The position numbers and the translations under genes are program-made. A stretch of DNA of 64,000 nt. It comes from Parasponia andersonii (lineage: Eukaryota; Streptophyta; Magnoliopsida; Rosales; Cannabaceae). This document shows positions 34,233-45,960 of this stretch, piece by piece (position 1 is the stretch's first letter; each line of letters opens with the position of its first letter). The stretch lies in NCBI GenBank assembly GCA_002914805.1, contig JXTB01000131.1, positions 306,170 to 370,169 of the forward strand, given 5' to 3'. Below the pieces are notes generated by a model. The model was not told where the DNA came from. It did no database searches and saw only the letters and a list, made by a program, of their open reading frames with translations.

Positions 34233-34594
34233 TCAACACCTACGATAACCAAACTGCCTCGCTTTTCCTACTGCTATACACCCGAGAGCAAGAACTAGGA
34301 GCAAATATTTTAAATGCTGGAACTCCAGCACAGCCAAATCACCAAACCATATTCCGTCAACATGGCATCTTCCATAACGTGGTCCCAAGTTAAGTGTGCG
34401 AGTGGCATTAGAAGAAAAGAGTATATCCATTTCATCACACACCAATTTTATGGGAATTTTTTCTTTGGACGAATTAGAAATCTCACCCTTGTAAGTAGCA
34501 TAACCCCTCAGTTCAAAGTGCAACGACCCTGGATTTTCCATATCCTCTTTCGTCAACCCATGCATCGATCATTGTCGTTGTGTTCTGCAGCTTG
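34233..34594 (-). pseudogene. NHL/LEA2-type membrane protein fragment 1
   Basis: Minus-strand matches to the copy at 40 kb: LQNTTTMIDAWVDE, then in another frame SLHFELRGYATYKG, KIPIKLVCDEMDILFSSNAT and CHVDGIW. At least one frameshift separates the parts. The N-terminal part is missing because an LTR begins at 34595, directly beside LQNTT. It is broken and not a working gene. Confidence 0.65.
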
Positions 34595-35915
34595 TGTCAC
34601 GACCCGAGGTCGGGGTCAATGATAGAATGGTATTTCATAAATTAGAAATACTAAAAAGAAATAAATAAAAAGACTCAATTCATTCAAAATTTTGTCTCAT
34701 GGTCTCTAATCTTTCAAAACTAGCTTCAACAAAATATTTAATTGAAAACAAAATTTTACAGTTATACGTTATTTATTAAACATAGATTGTAAATAAAATA
34801 ATTGTTTTAATAGTCATACATCACAAATCATCTCACACTCAAACTCAGACATAAGTAATACAAAGCATGTCCAGATTTCATATTTTAATTTATAAAGTTT
34901 AATGAAATCCAAATTCCTACTCAAATTTAAATATTTTACAAGTCTCGTAGGAATTTACCAAAATATAAATAAGCTAGTTGTTCTATAATTCCTCGATCTA
35001 GCTCTTCCGATCCAAATTATACTGAGTGCCACCTGAGAGGAAGAGAGGGAGTGAGCTAATACCAAGTAGAGAGTCGATTACAAGTTCTTACATATATATA
35101 AAATATACTCATGTTGAAGGTCCTGCATGGTCAGTATTCCATTCAAAACTGTTCACAAAACTCAAGTAGAAATCATAGTCCACTGGTTCAAACATTTCAA
35201 ACCATTGTAACATCCATCAAACATTTCAAACCATTGTAACATCCATCAAAACCAGTACATATTCATTCAAGCCAACATATAACCATGCATGCAATCATGA
35301 TGTCCAAAGTATCCTAAAAGATCACTCGTAAGTTCGAGCCACCTAAAAAAGTGCCGTAAGTCCGATCACCCTATGTGGGGTATCGTAAGTCCGATCACCC
35401 TATATAGGGCATCGTAAATATGTGAATGTATGTAATTTTTATATGAATGATAGGATAAGGATATACCACATTTTCACAAAATCTCAAATCAATCACACAG
35501 TATTCTTTAATCAAATCACTTCTAGTCCTCAAAACTGAGTTCTCAAACTATTTTGGATTTTCTAAAAATTTCGGCATTACAACGGCTATTTTCTATCAAA
35601 ACCCAAAAATCAAATTTCTTGCAGAAATCAATCCAAAATAGTATATATGACACGCCAACCAGTATGACGTGTCTCCCAAATAGTTTATATCTCAAATCAG
35701 GTCAAAATGGATATAAACATAATTTTTATAAATTATTTCACGAAATTCTATATTCATTGAAAATATGTGAAATTCATAAATTAAATTAATTTTTGAATTA
35801 AGTAATTGAATCTTTACCTCTATCGAGCGTCCAACTAGCGTTACAAGGCTATAGAGAAAATTTGGCATCGTTTGAATGTCGTTTGGAAGAGCGGACGTCG
35901 TTTTCGAAACATGTG
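34595..35915 (-). mobile_element. Truncated Gypsy-type LTR inserted in NHL fragment 1
   Basis: It starts on the plus strand with TGTCACGACCCGAGG, the inverted counterpart of the GGGTCGTGACA end of the LTR at 33527, so it lies in minus orientation. It shares landmarks with that LTR (CGAGCGAGGTAGGGATTCAAT-like text at about 35805-35830, inverted). It also has short direct repeats (29-base unit at about 35185-35246; 'CGTAAGTCCGATCACCCTAT' twice near 35355 and 35387). The far end is not found, so the limit near 35915 is approximate. Confidence 0.6.
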
Positions 35916-35919
35916 TAGA

Positions 35920-36700
35920 ATATTTTTACCACTGAAAATATTTTCTTGTAAAATACGGATGTTTCGTGACTCAAGCTTTCATAACTCTAACATAGTCGTG
36001 CTTCTCTACAACGTGGAAAGTAGTTGTTCTATACTTATCAACAATAAACAATATTGAAATTAAAAGATTTAAGTAACAAAAATCTAAAAAGATAAAATAA
36101 TCAAAATAAAGTCATAATAGAATCAAATGATCAAAATAAAATCTATCATAATGAACAAAGTCTATGGTGTATCATATGGTAATTTGATTTAAGAATATTT
36201 GATCTATCAATATTATGATTTTTGAAATATTTTATTTAAGAAGTTTATCTCAAATTTGAGAAGATATATATATATAATATAAAATATATTACAATCGAAT
36301 AGATTATATCTAATTCATGTATCTAACTGCAGGAATTTTAATATTTTCATCCTTTGTTCTCTATTGATTTCTTCACTCTCGATAGAAAGGTGAAAAATAT
36401 TTTTACGATTGAAAATATTTTCTTGTAAAATAAGATGATGTTTTGTGAGACAAGATTTTGCAACTCGAAGATAGTCGTGCTTCACTGCAACGTGGAAAGT
36501 AGTCATTCGATTGTCATCAACATCAACACTAAAATTAAAGAATTGAGTAACAAAAGTCTAAAAGATGAAATAATCAAAATAAAATTATAATAGGATCAAA
36601 TGATCAAAATAAAATCTGTTTATTAATAAACAGAGTCTATTCTTTCTCATGTGTATCATATAGTATTTTGATTTAAGAATATTTGATCTATCAATATTCT
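35920..36700. repeat. Direct repeat of about 300 bases, two units
   Basis: 35920-36216 and 36398-36700 share the same order of words (TGAAAATATTTTCTTGTAAAAT, TAGTCGTGCTTC, AACGTGGAAAGTAGT, ATAGAATCAAATGATC-like). About 180 bases lie between the units. An N (36705) follows the second unit. A 63-codon minus-strand frame at 36315-36506 has no recognised match. Confidence 0.75.
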
Positions 36701-36705
36701 TTCTN

Positions 36706-39700
36706 ATAATAATCATATTGCAAAAATTGGAAAAAAAAAATATGATTAATGACACCAAGTTACCCTGGAGTTTGCCTTTTTTTTTTTTTTCTAAAATATT
36801 TAATCGCTTTTGAGTCTTACAAAATATTTCCTAACATTTGAAATTGCTACAAAATCTGATAAACCCACCCTCGTACTCACTTCTTCCTCCCCCAATTTGA
36901 TTAAACCATTTACTTCTCTCCTTATTTGCAGCAAATCCTGTAATTGGACCCACCAAACCAATTCTAATCTAAGAATTAATATGAATGGGGATCTTAAAAT
37001 TTAATTAATTCTCACCAAGCGGCTTCGTCGTGCTCTCTAGCAGCAGTGGTTGAATTCATGTGGGCTAGCAGTCAGAATGAGAGTTGGGTTGAATGGGTTT
37101 GGTGGTGGGAATGACAATCGAGAAAATCTAGTACTCGTTGGTGAGAGTGGCAATTGGATTGTCTTGAGCTCAAAGAAGATGATCAAATTGTAAAAATGAT
37201 TATAAAATCTGGTTTTTGTTTATTATTTTAAAATTTTTTTTTTTCTTTGGGGTGAAATTGGATTGAAAATCTATCATTGTTTCACCTAATTTGGACAAAA
37301 ACTCATTCAGTTCTGAGTTAATAAGTGAATATTTGGTCCATACTCTCTTTCATGAAAACTTAGGTTGTGTAAAAATGGTGGCAAAATTAGTAGAGTCTGG
37401 GTTTTGAGAGAATTTTTTTTGAAATTTTAAGTATTTGAGTAATTTTATTTATTTTAATTTTTTGGGAAAATCGGGGTTTGTATTTGGTAAATTGTAGTGG
37501 TATTCCACCTTTTTTTTTTGATTGATATTGGTTTGTAAACCATCAAAAATTTGGGTTTGTGTAAGTAGTACTTGTTTTTTCGTTTGGTTGTAGATAGCAG
37601 CAAAATATTTAATGAAATGCTTATGAAAAAATAATGCCTATGATTGATATCAGAAAAAATATCTATGAAAAATCTGATAAATGTTGATCTCTTGAGCCTA
37701 CTATTTTACGTTTTTTCGACTTTTTGATTTTACACTAAAGATGTAACACAAATGTGTTTCTAGTGTTTATTATATGTATAAATTCAGCCGGTTTATATGT
37801 TTCATTTAACGTTTTCTTTATAATAAAAAAAATATTATGTAAACCCTAAAAAAGGAAAACTAATTAAAAATTATAATAACGGTACAATATAATACGCTTT
37901 TTTAATTAGTTAATAAGGGTATTTTGGTCTTTCAACTGTTAGATTCACTATGTTTGGCATGATAGGGTTATAATTTTGCAATAATTTCAAATATCAATAT
38001 ATTGTTTTGCAAAACTCAAAAGTGAGGTAATTTTTTACCCCCAAAAAAAGCAAACTTTAGGTTATTTTGATGTCATTAACCCCAAAAAATAATCATACTT
38101 AAAAATCTTAAGTAAAATATTATCTTAAAATTATTAGTAAATACTGAAATTGATTACTGCATAGCACAAGTTTTGACATGCACAACCCTTTTTTGTTTTG
38201 GTTTGCTATTCAGTTGACATGTGATAACACTGGCTCATTCTTCTTATTTTATTATTATTTTTTAATCATTGGATTTCCAATCGCTCTCACAATTTTAAAA
38301 TATTGGAAGTCTACTAGTATTTTTTTTTGTCCTTATTGTATAATACTAAGGAAAATTTCCTAAATGTGTTTAGTTGTGATTCGTCACATTCCTTTGATTA
38401 TTCTTTTTATGAGTCTTTGCAAGAGACTTACAATTTGAGGAAAAATCGAATTAAGAAGATTGAAGTGAAATTAAAATCAAAATGAGAAAGTGTATAGATA
38501 GGAAACGAGTATGTTTAATGAGGAAAATTAAAATTAAAATAAGGGAGGAAAAAAAATGAAATAACATTTAAAAATTGAGAAAAAAAAATTATTGCTAGAA
38601 ACGAATTTGGTTTCGTTTCAAGTAATGCAATATTGAAGTGTTAAGGTAACGAAATATTGAAGTTTTATCATCAGGATTCAAACCTGAGTATGTTTCATGG
38701 AGCATGAAAGCAGCAACACTAACACGACAAAAAAACAACATTTTTGTCCCGTCTATTATCTCACTTTTATCTTTATAAACATTACTCTAAAAGATGGCTA
38801 TATCTATAATTATGCCACCATCTCTTGCCAGTTTTAGAAAAATACCATTTTAGGTAATATTTAGTTTTTAGGTTGTATGTTTTTGTAATTGCTTTTAAAG
38901 AAAGGTATTCCTATGTGTCATTTTCCCGTTATTGTTATCGATGGATTGGCTGTCTGCCCATTTATTTGGGCTTTGCTGCTAATTGGACTTGGGTTTATTT
39001 GGGCTTTCTTGCTAGTTGGACTTGGGCCTTATTATTGAGCTCTTACGTGTTGGTAGGGCTACACAAAAATCCGATACCAACCCAATTTGTTGGGTTCTGA
39101 GTCTTTATTGGGCCACGGGTTACGAGCTCTCGAACACGAATTTGGATCAATATTTTAAATTTGATTAATAACATATTCAGTATTTAAATTTTATAGTTAA
39201 ATGTTCAGTTATCTACTAATTTTAATTACTTTACTATATTAAGTATATAACTTAGTATATAAAATTTTACGCTTCATATATAAGCATATACCGTAAATTT
39301 TACTACAACATATTTACTTAAATTAGGCCAAAATTTGGTCATATTTTTATAAGCCCAATTTGGATCTTTATATTGGACTGGTGCATCTGAGTTAGATATC
39401 CATGAGTTATTTTGTTTACTAACTAACATGTAGGATTCACCTTTCTAACTTTGTGCTATTAACTGGTGTGAAAAAAGTAATATGCAATTTTCAGCCTAAA
39501 GAAAATACTCTAAATAAATTTTGCAAATTCATTAATTATATTTTCACACTAACCCAACTTCAAACGCAACAACGAAATTATTCCCCTTCACTCAACCTCA
39601 TCCATCAATACATTTTATTTGCAAACAAAAGATAAAATATTGTTTTTATTATTTCCAATTTAGAAAAATGAATTCCAAATCATAAGCAAGAAAGCAAGGT

Positions 39701-39785
39701 AGCATCGTGAACACAAACAGAATGTAAATTACATGAAATGAAGTACAAAATGAAGTACGTAGGACAGAATTAGTTTGAAATGCTA
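36706..39785. other. AT-rich repeat-like DNA without a gene
   Basis: No coding region is recognised over about 3 kb. Several stretches look like old repeat DNA (for example the GGGCTTT.TTGCTA.TTGGACTTGG repeat at about 38965-39020). No ends or target duplications are clear. Confidence 0.45.
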
Positions 39786-40527
39786 TTACGAACAAATTGC
39801 ATAAAAATAGAAGCAAATGCTAAAGAATAAAGATATATATACTGCTTCAATGGTTGCCTCAAGATTCTCTCTAACTTCTCCCCATAGTCCATAAACATGG
39901 CAAAGAATGAGCGATCTGAAGGAAACTGCCTGCCTTGTGGCATTAGAAGAGAAGAGTGTATCCATTTCGTCACACACCACTTTTATGGGAATTTTATGTT
40001 TGGACCAATTAATCTTATCCTTGTAAACAACATCACCTCTCAACTCAAAGTGCATGGCTACTGATTTGCCGGATTTCCCATTCCCATTCACATACATGGG
40101 ATTGTTATTATCCCCATAATTGTCAAGCCAAGCATCGATCGCCGCCGTGGTGTTCTGCAGTCTAAACCATTTGGTCGACCTCCTTCTGCCTGTTTGCTCA
40201 AAATCAATGGCGTTCATGGAGAGGCCTAATGGTGCTTCATCGCCATATTGGAAAGCTAAAGTCTCTATGTCTTGGTAAAGCAAGGCAGCCTTGTTAATAT
40301 TATGGACCATAAAGCTCACGTTCAGATCCATTGTCACATGTTTGTTGGATTCAGATATGTTTCGGACGGTGGTGGAGGCTGATACTAGAGAGAATTGAGG
40401 TGAAAATGACTATGGAAATAATCAGCCAAGCCGGTAAAACCAGCCAAACCAGTAGAGTCAGCAAAGCCACTATGGCAGTCCAACACCACCAATCATCATA
40501 AACTTTTCTAAACCAGGAGGCGGCCAT
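39786..40527 (-). pseudogene. NHL/LEA2-type (NDR1/HIN1-like) membrane protein gene, copy 2, frameshifted
   Basis: The most complete of three copies. From the ATG at 40527 the first frame gives MAASWFRKVYDDWW followed by a long hydrophobic segment (about residues 16-45). It then runs to a stop. The frame changes near 40385 (around CTCTCTAGTATCAGCC), and a second frame carries the outer domain: HVTMDLNVSFMVHNINKAA, YQDIETLAFQYGD, FRLQNTTAAIDAWLDN, VAMHFELRGDVV, IPIKVVCDEMDTLFSSNAT. One membrane helix plus a LEA2-like domain is the layout of NHL proteins. A single frameshift could also be a sequence error, so the gene may be alive. The family call rests on layout and is not certain. Confidence 0.6.
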
Positions 40528-40914
40528 AGGGTTCTGCTCAACTTTTCTACATATATATGTAAATTGAGATGATAAGCTGTTGTAGGGATTTTAACCTGAT
40601 TGACTAAACCTAGATGACTATATATTTTCTTTCATTATTTTTTAGCTGAGAATTCATTTGTTTATTTATTAATTTATTTAAGATGGGAAAAAAAAATATA
40701 GGATTAGATTCTTCTACGGACTATGAAGTAATAAGCACGATTAGTGGCATAAGAGAATTCAAAATATAGTTAGGGGATAATACTGAAAACATCATGGATA
40801 AATACTGGATTACACTATCTTTTATTTGAAATTTAGATAGTATCACCAATGATTTAAGAAATAGAGTAAAAATGTGTCCACTTGAAACGAGGTTTAATTA
40901 ATAACATCTATTTA

Positions 40915-41060
40915 TTATAAAGAAAAATAATTAATACTACTTAATCCTCACTCTATTTTAGAAATAATAGGGCTTACTCTCAACGTGATCTAGTAGATTT
41001 CCGTGTCAACTTATGTTTAATGAAATTGATAAAAGAGGAGATTGTGTTTCAAACTGACGA
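40915..41060 (-). mobile_element. Candidate SINE relic, reverse orientation
   Basis: The reverse complement holds TTGAGAGTAAG and ATAGAGTGAGGATTAAGTA in the same order as the candidate SINE body at 21955-22015. The tRNA-like head is hardly recognisable. Confidence 0.35.
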
Positions 41061-41547
41061 TGAACACTTGATCATAATCTTTATTTGATTGTATATATAG
41101 TGGCTTTTATATAAGCCACGAGCACAAAACAGGATAATTTTACATTTAATTGAAACTTTTACCATATAAATCTAGATGAAGTGGATGAGGTGCATGGGCT
41201 GATGACTTAAGTTGGCCGACTTGAGCCTCTTTATATTGGGCTGAAAAGGTTTGGGCATTATCATTGTTTTCAAAAAGTTTAAACTATCTACAATACTCTC
41301 ACTTTTTCAAAAATCTTCTAACCATATACTTTGATATTTACATCTTTTAAAATCAATTTATATTTTAAATTTCCTCAAAAACATTAAATGTAAATATAAA
41401 TTCTAACACTAAAAATTAATAAAAAGGTTGAGAATATTATTTTGAACAAAATTTCTCAAAACAAAGACAAACTAGATTTAAACGTATAATTTAAAACACA
41501 TTTCGAGATCTTGTGAAAATTTTGGGCCTTCTTTCATATATTGTACA

Positions 41548-41803
41548 GGCCACCAATTCGGTAGCTATTCTTTTTTTTTTTTTTTAAAAAAAAAACCTTT
41601 TTATAGGTATTATTTTACCCTATTAAAATTTATTAGGGACTTTCATGATAAAATTTTGAAAGAGAAAAATATTAAAAAATAGATATTTATTTTTATTATT
41701 TTTTTTCAACAAAATAAATTATGATAACTATTAGATTATGATTCAATGGTTAAAAAAAATACTTATAGATAGGTTAAAAAAAATACATATTAGATTAAGA
41801 ACC
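41548..41803 (+). mobile_element. TA-associated MITE, copy 3 (diverged)
   Basis: It starts GGCCACCAATTCGGTAG and a T run, has the inner block ACTATTAGATTATGATTCAATGG, and ends TAGATTAAGAACCA followed by a TA run. These match the two better copies at 48831-49072 and 57149-57389, in the orientation of the latter. Confidence 0.5.
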
Positions 41804-43874
41804 ATATATATATATATATATATATGCATATTTATTAAAAAAAACCTATTGGATTGGAACCATATACATATGCATATTTACTTTTTCAAGTATTTTTTTT
41901 TCATTATTCAATATATGAGAACTGTAATATTGTTAATTCTCGCATGTTTATTAAAGAAAAAAACAAATGTATTCCATTTGCATTTTCTTTATTGTTGTGC
42001 GGTCTAAAATCCTATGTCAGGTTGTATGAGTAAGATTAAGTGCGACCTCTTGCGAAAGAGTTGTATGCGACCTCAATCGTATAAGTTATTGTGACTTTTT
42101 CCGAAAGAGTTACATACGATCTCCTCCAAATAAGTTAAGTGAGACCAGAATGAAAAGGAGACTAGTTTACGCTTCGTCAAATAGGTAACCTATAAAGAAA
42201 GGGAAACAAAAGTTTCTCTTTAAAGATCGACCAGTTACCTTATTTAAGTGATTATCCAGTTATATTATTACTCAAATTGTATTGCCCGATTGTACAGTTA
42301 CCAATTCTCACAATTGGGAATATTGAGCTATCCTCATCTATATAAATGGAGTTCAATGTTTTAGTAAGGGGACCTTGGACTTTTTCTGATCTTGAGAGGC
42401 TGAGGAATTTTTGAGAGAACCTTTTTAATTTTTTTCTTTTTTTTTCCGGACAACACATTGTAATTTTGAATTCTTATAATTCTCCAAAAAATAGTAAAAA
42501 ATAATGGACGTAGGCTCATCTTTTTTGGGCTGAACCACTATAAAATTCTTACTTTTATTTGCTTTGATTGATAACCCTTTTCACACAAATCACATCTCGC
42601 AATTTTTCTAAATTTATTGTTGACAAAACCTCCATCAACACTTATTAACTACATATGACAATAGGCACTCGTTTCCATTCATTGCACTTTTTAATATGGA
42701 GTGTGGTTTATAGACTAAATTTTCATTTACAAACGGATATATACATCTCTTCTTGTTTTCATATTGCATATTGCAATATGTTTTCATATAGTACTTTTTT
42801 TTTTCTTGTTTTCTTTGAGCGTCTTGTTCTTAAATTTCCCTTGGCTAATGATTAGATAAAAATCAGCAATAAAATGAAGATGAGAGAAGCACCCGGATGA
42901 CAAAAAAGTTTCTCCGAACTCCCAAAGATTTCTGTCCTTTTGCACACACCCGAACCCAAAAAAATCGCTTAGTACTTTGCGGAAGAAATAATATAACAAG
43001 AAAACTCCTAGGGAAATTAATGAAGTAATATTAAACAATACTAATTCTAATTTAAAATATGATATCTAGAACCCATTAAGATCGTGTGTATTGATCTACT
43101 TGCAGAATAATATACATTTATCGCATATTGAAATTTGGCAGCGGAGGAACTCGAGCAAAATAATTGTGTAAAAAATCAATTTGTTTCATTTAGAATTATA
43201 AAAAACAAAATAGATCACCACAAATGTTCAAGCTAGCTTAAACCAAAAAAATAAATAAAGAGAGAGAAGCACTCAAATAATAAAATTTTTTACCCGAGTT
43301 TCAAAAATCTTGAATTTATTATTTTAATACAACCTTCTTTCTTGTAGCTCCGGTAACATTAGGCAACGGAATATAGGAAATAATACAAGACACATGTGGA
43401 AAGTAATAATACTGTAATGTAAAAAAAAAATAAAATAAAGCTAAAGTAAGAATCGAGAAGTTGACATAAATTCTATTAACTGCAAATTATTGGAATTTGA
43501 TGCCAGGTGATCATGGAACAATCTTCTTGCCTAATACAAATAGATAACGATATAATAATAGGAAAAATAGAAACAAATTAGAGGAACAAAGGAGAGAAAA
43601 TTATTGAGAGCGAGCGATACTCTGACATGATGACACCAATGAGTTAATTAATTGAGGGATCTCAAAACAAAAAAGGGTTGACGAGAGAATACAGTAATTG
43701 AGAAGATATATTAATTTGGATTAAAAAAAAAAAGTGATGTAGAACAATACGACATGCAAAATAAACTTAATTTACAACCAATAATAGCGAATTCCACAAA
43801 AAGAAAAAATAATCGCGAAGAATGTAACAAATGCAATAACATAAAACGGTCGGGCCAACAGGAAAAATAATTAT
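41804..43874. other. AT-rich DNA, possible LTR remnant near 42000-42650
   Basis: The part 42010-42480 has repeated GCGACCTC/GAAAGAGTTG words, then TATATAAATGG (about 42338-42348) and a polyadenylation-like end. It looks like the R-region of an LTR, but no termini are clear. The rest shows no gene. Confidence 0.35.
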
Positions 43875-44432
43875 TCTCTAGACCATATTTCTTCAACATC
43901 GCAACTTCTAGTGAATGGTCTCAAGTCAACTGCATGAGTCGCATTAGAAGAAAGGGGTATATCCATTTGAGTAGGGGTGGCAATATAAGTCATGACACGA
44001 TAACACGACTCGAAATTCGTACGATTAGTTGAACTTGCTTGATACAAAATTGATTCGAATTGACACGATTAAGTAATTTTTTAATAAATTATATTAAATA
44101 ATTATTTTCAAAAAAAATATTTTTTCATGAATTTCTTGTCGATAAAATAAAAAACATAAAACTAATGAACTAGTTTCTCTTATAATAAAACTTAATTAAA
44201 AAAATCAAGTAAACTAACAATTATACTATTTATATACGTTTTCACTCATCAATCTGTAAACAGGTGACACGTAGATTAACCTGTTAACAATACAATTTAA
44301 TTAGGTTAAATACGATACGACACAGATTACCACCTCTACATTAGATTACCACCTCTACATTTGAGGATATATCACTTCAGAGGGAGTCTTTTGTTTGTCC
44401 TTGTAAGTGGCATAACCCCTCAACTCAAAGTG
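43875..44432 (-). pseudogene. NHL/LEA2-type fragment 3, split by a MITE
   Basis: Both sides of the MITE match copies 1 and 2 on the minus strand: the left side carries the SNAT...DL segment (GCATTAGAAGAAAGGGGTAT), the right side CTTGTAAGTGGCATAACCCC and CAACTCAAAGTGG (HFELRG part). It is short and interrupted, so it is not functional. Confidence 0.6.
43972..44357. mobile_element. hAT-type MITE, 386 bp, with 8-bp target duplication
   Basis: It starts TAGGGGTGGCAAT and ends ATTACCACCTCTA, inverted ends of 13 bases with 11 matching. It is flanked by CATTTGAG at 43964-43971 and 44358-44365, an 8-bp direct repeat typical of the hAT superfamily. No transposase is inside. The right end is partly doubled (ATTACCACCTCTACATTAG then again). 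Its insertion splits the NHL fragment. Confidence 0.85.
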
Positions 44433-45796
44433 GACACAGGTAATTGCAAGAGATTAGACTCACGGCAACAACCGCAAGAATTATATACCCAAAAAAATGA
44501 TCCCCATAGTCAACAGGTAAAAAAGAATTGTACAGAGAATATAACTGGTCGAGCACTTGAAGAACAAGGTGGATAGGCTCCTATGGTGTTCTAATCGCTT
44601 GTGTCAAATTAAGTAACTTCTATCGGCTTTTTTTTTTTTTTGGTTGTTTTTTTGAGGATGGGGGACAAAGGACACCGAACTCTAGAGTTAATGCATAGGT
44701 ATATATATACACACGAAGGTGTCTTTTAGTAAATATTTCATTTCTTGATAAAAATATTTGTTCCTTTGTTCATTTATTTATCACTTTAAGATATGAAAAT
44801 ATAGTTACCAGATCTCTTATATATACTTAGATAAATATATATATATATATATATAAAATATAAGCAATCAATAAATTTCCAGATCTTATAAATTGACATT
44901 TGACAAAATTAAGAGACGAGACCTTATACTTTCCTTAAAAAGTAAAAAAAGAACATTATTGATTTCTAATCTTCCTTTCGCTCCATATGTCTACACAGAT
45001 ATTATACCCATAATAGGAGCAAATTAATAGCCATGTAGGACTATTAAATGCTTGATTTAATTTTTTTGGTAAATTATTCCTACTACAGAGTTTATATCAT
45101 AATTTTAGGATTAAGAGAATATTAAATAATTTTAAAAAATGTTCAAGGAATTAAAACCATAATATGTTATTTTCTAGCCATTTTCTAGCCCGCTTTAAAA
45201 CCTGTTGTTTTTCCTAGAAAATGTCGCCCATGTTTCTTACTAGGAGTTTAAGACGATATGTTTTGGGAAGCCTGTCGTCTATTCTGTATCCGCCCCCATC
45301 TTTTAAAGCTTTTTTTGTGGTAGTGTATGCTGAAGAACACGTTATACTTAATTATTCATGTTGGACTTCTCATTTTATGTTTTGGAGAACGAGAAGCAAA
45401 AACAACTAAATTTACATTCCCATATGTATACCATTATTGTTGTATTGTTTTTCTCTAGTTCTACCCAGATTGTATCTTTTACTTCTAAATTATGCCTATT
45501 CTTTTGTTTTTATTTATTTCATCATCATTACTCATTTGTTTGCATGTTATACAATGTGCCAATGGCATTGAATAATTGACTCCTTTTCAAACAACGTGAC
45601 CAGGAAATGAATACTAATTCCGAGTCTATATTTGACTTTGATGTTAATGATTTCTACTGTAGCGATTAAGGTATTCTACAAAAGTTGTCAATAAGGAGAA
45701 AGAGAATGAGATAAAAATTCCACCAATTAGGATTAAGTTTAGTGGAGAATAAACTACAAGTACTTTCTGTTCAGTTTGGTGTAGCTTTTAAAGGGA
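44433..45796. other. Intergenic DNA with a possible CACTA element end
   Basis: On the minus strand CACTACCACAAAAAAAGC begins at 45325, resembling the terminal repeat of CACTA (En/Spm) elements. The text to the left (GTCGTCTATTCTGTATCCGC) fits a subterminal region. No partner end is found. The rest is AT-rich DNA without a gene. Confidence 0.35.
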
Positions 45797-45960
45797 GCTC
45801 ATGAGCTTATACTTTAGCTCATTGGGATGAGTTGAGAATTGAGCTCATCGGCTAAGCTCATAATTAACTATAGTGGGCTTATGCGGAGCTTACGAGGGGA
45901 TGAGCTCATACTTGAGCTCATTCATTAGAATGAGCTCATATTAAAGGCCATGCATGAGTT
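45797..45960. repeat. Cluster of AGCTCAT / ATGAGCT words
   Basis: About ten copies of AGCTCAT or its complement within 160 bases, several extended to GAGCTCAT. It is a degenerate short-word array of unknown origin. Confidence 0.6.
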
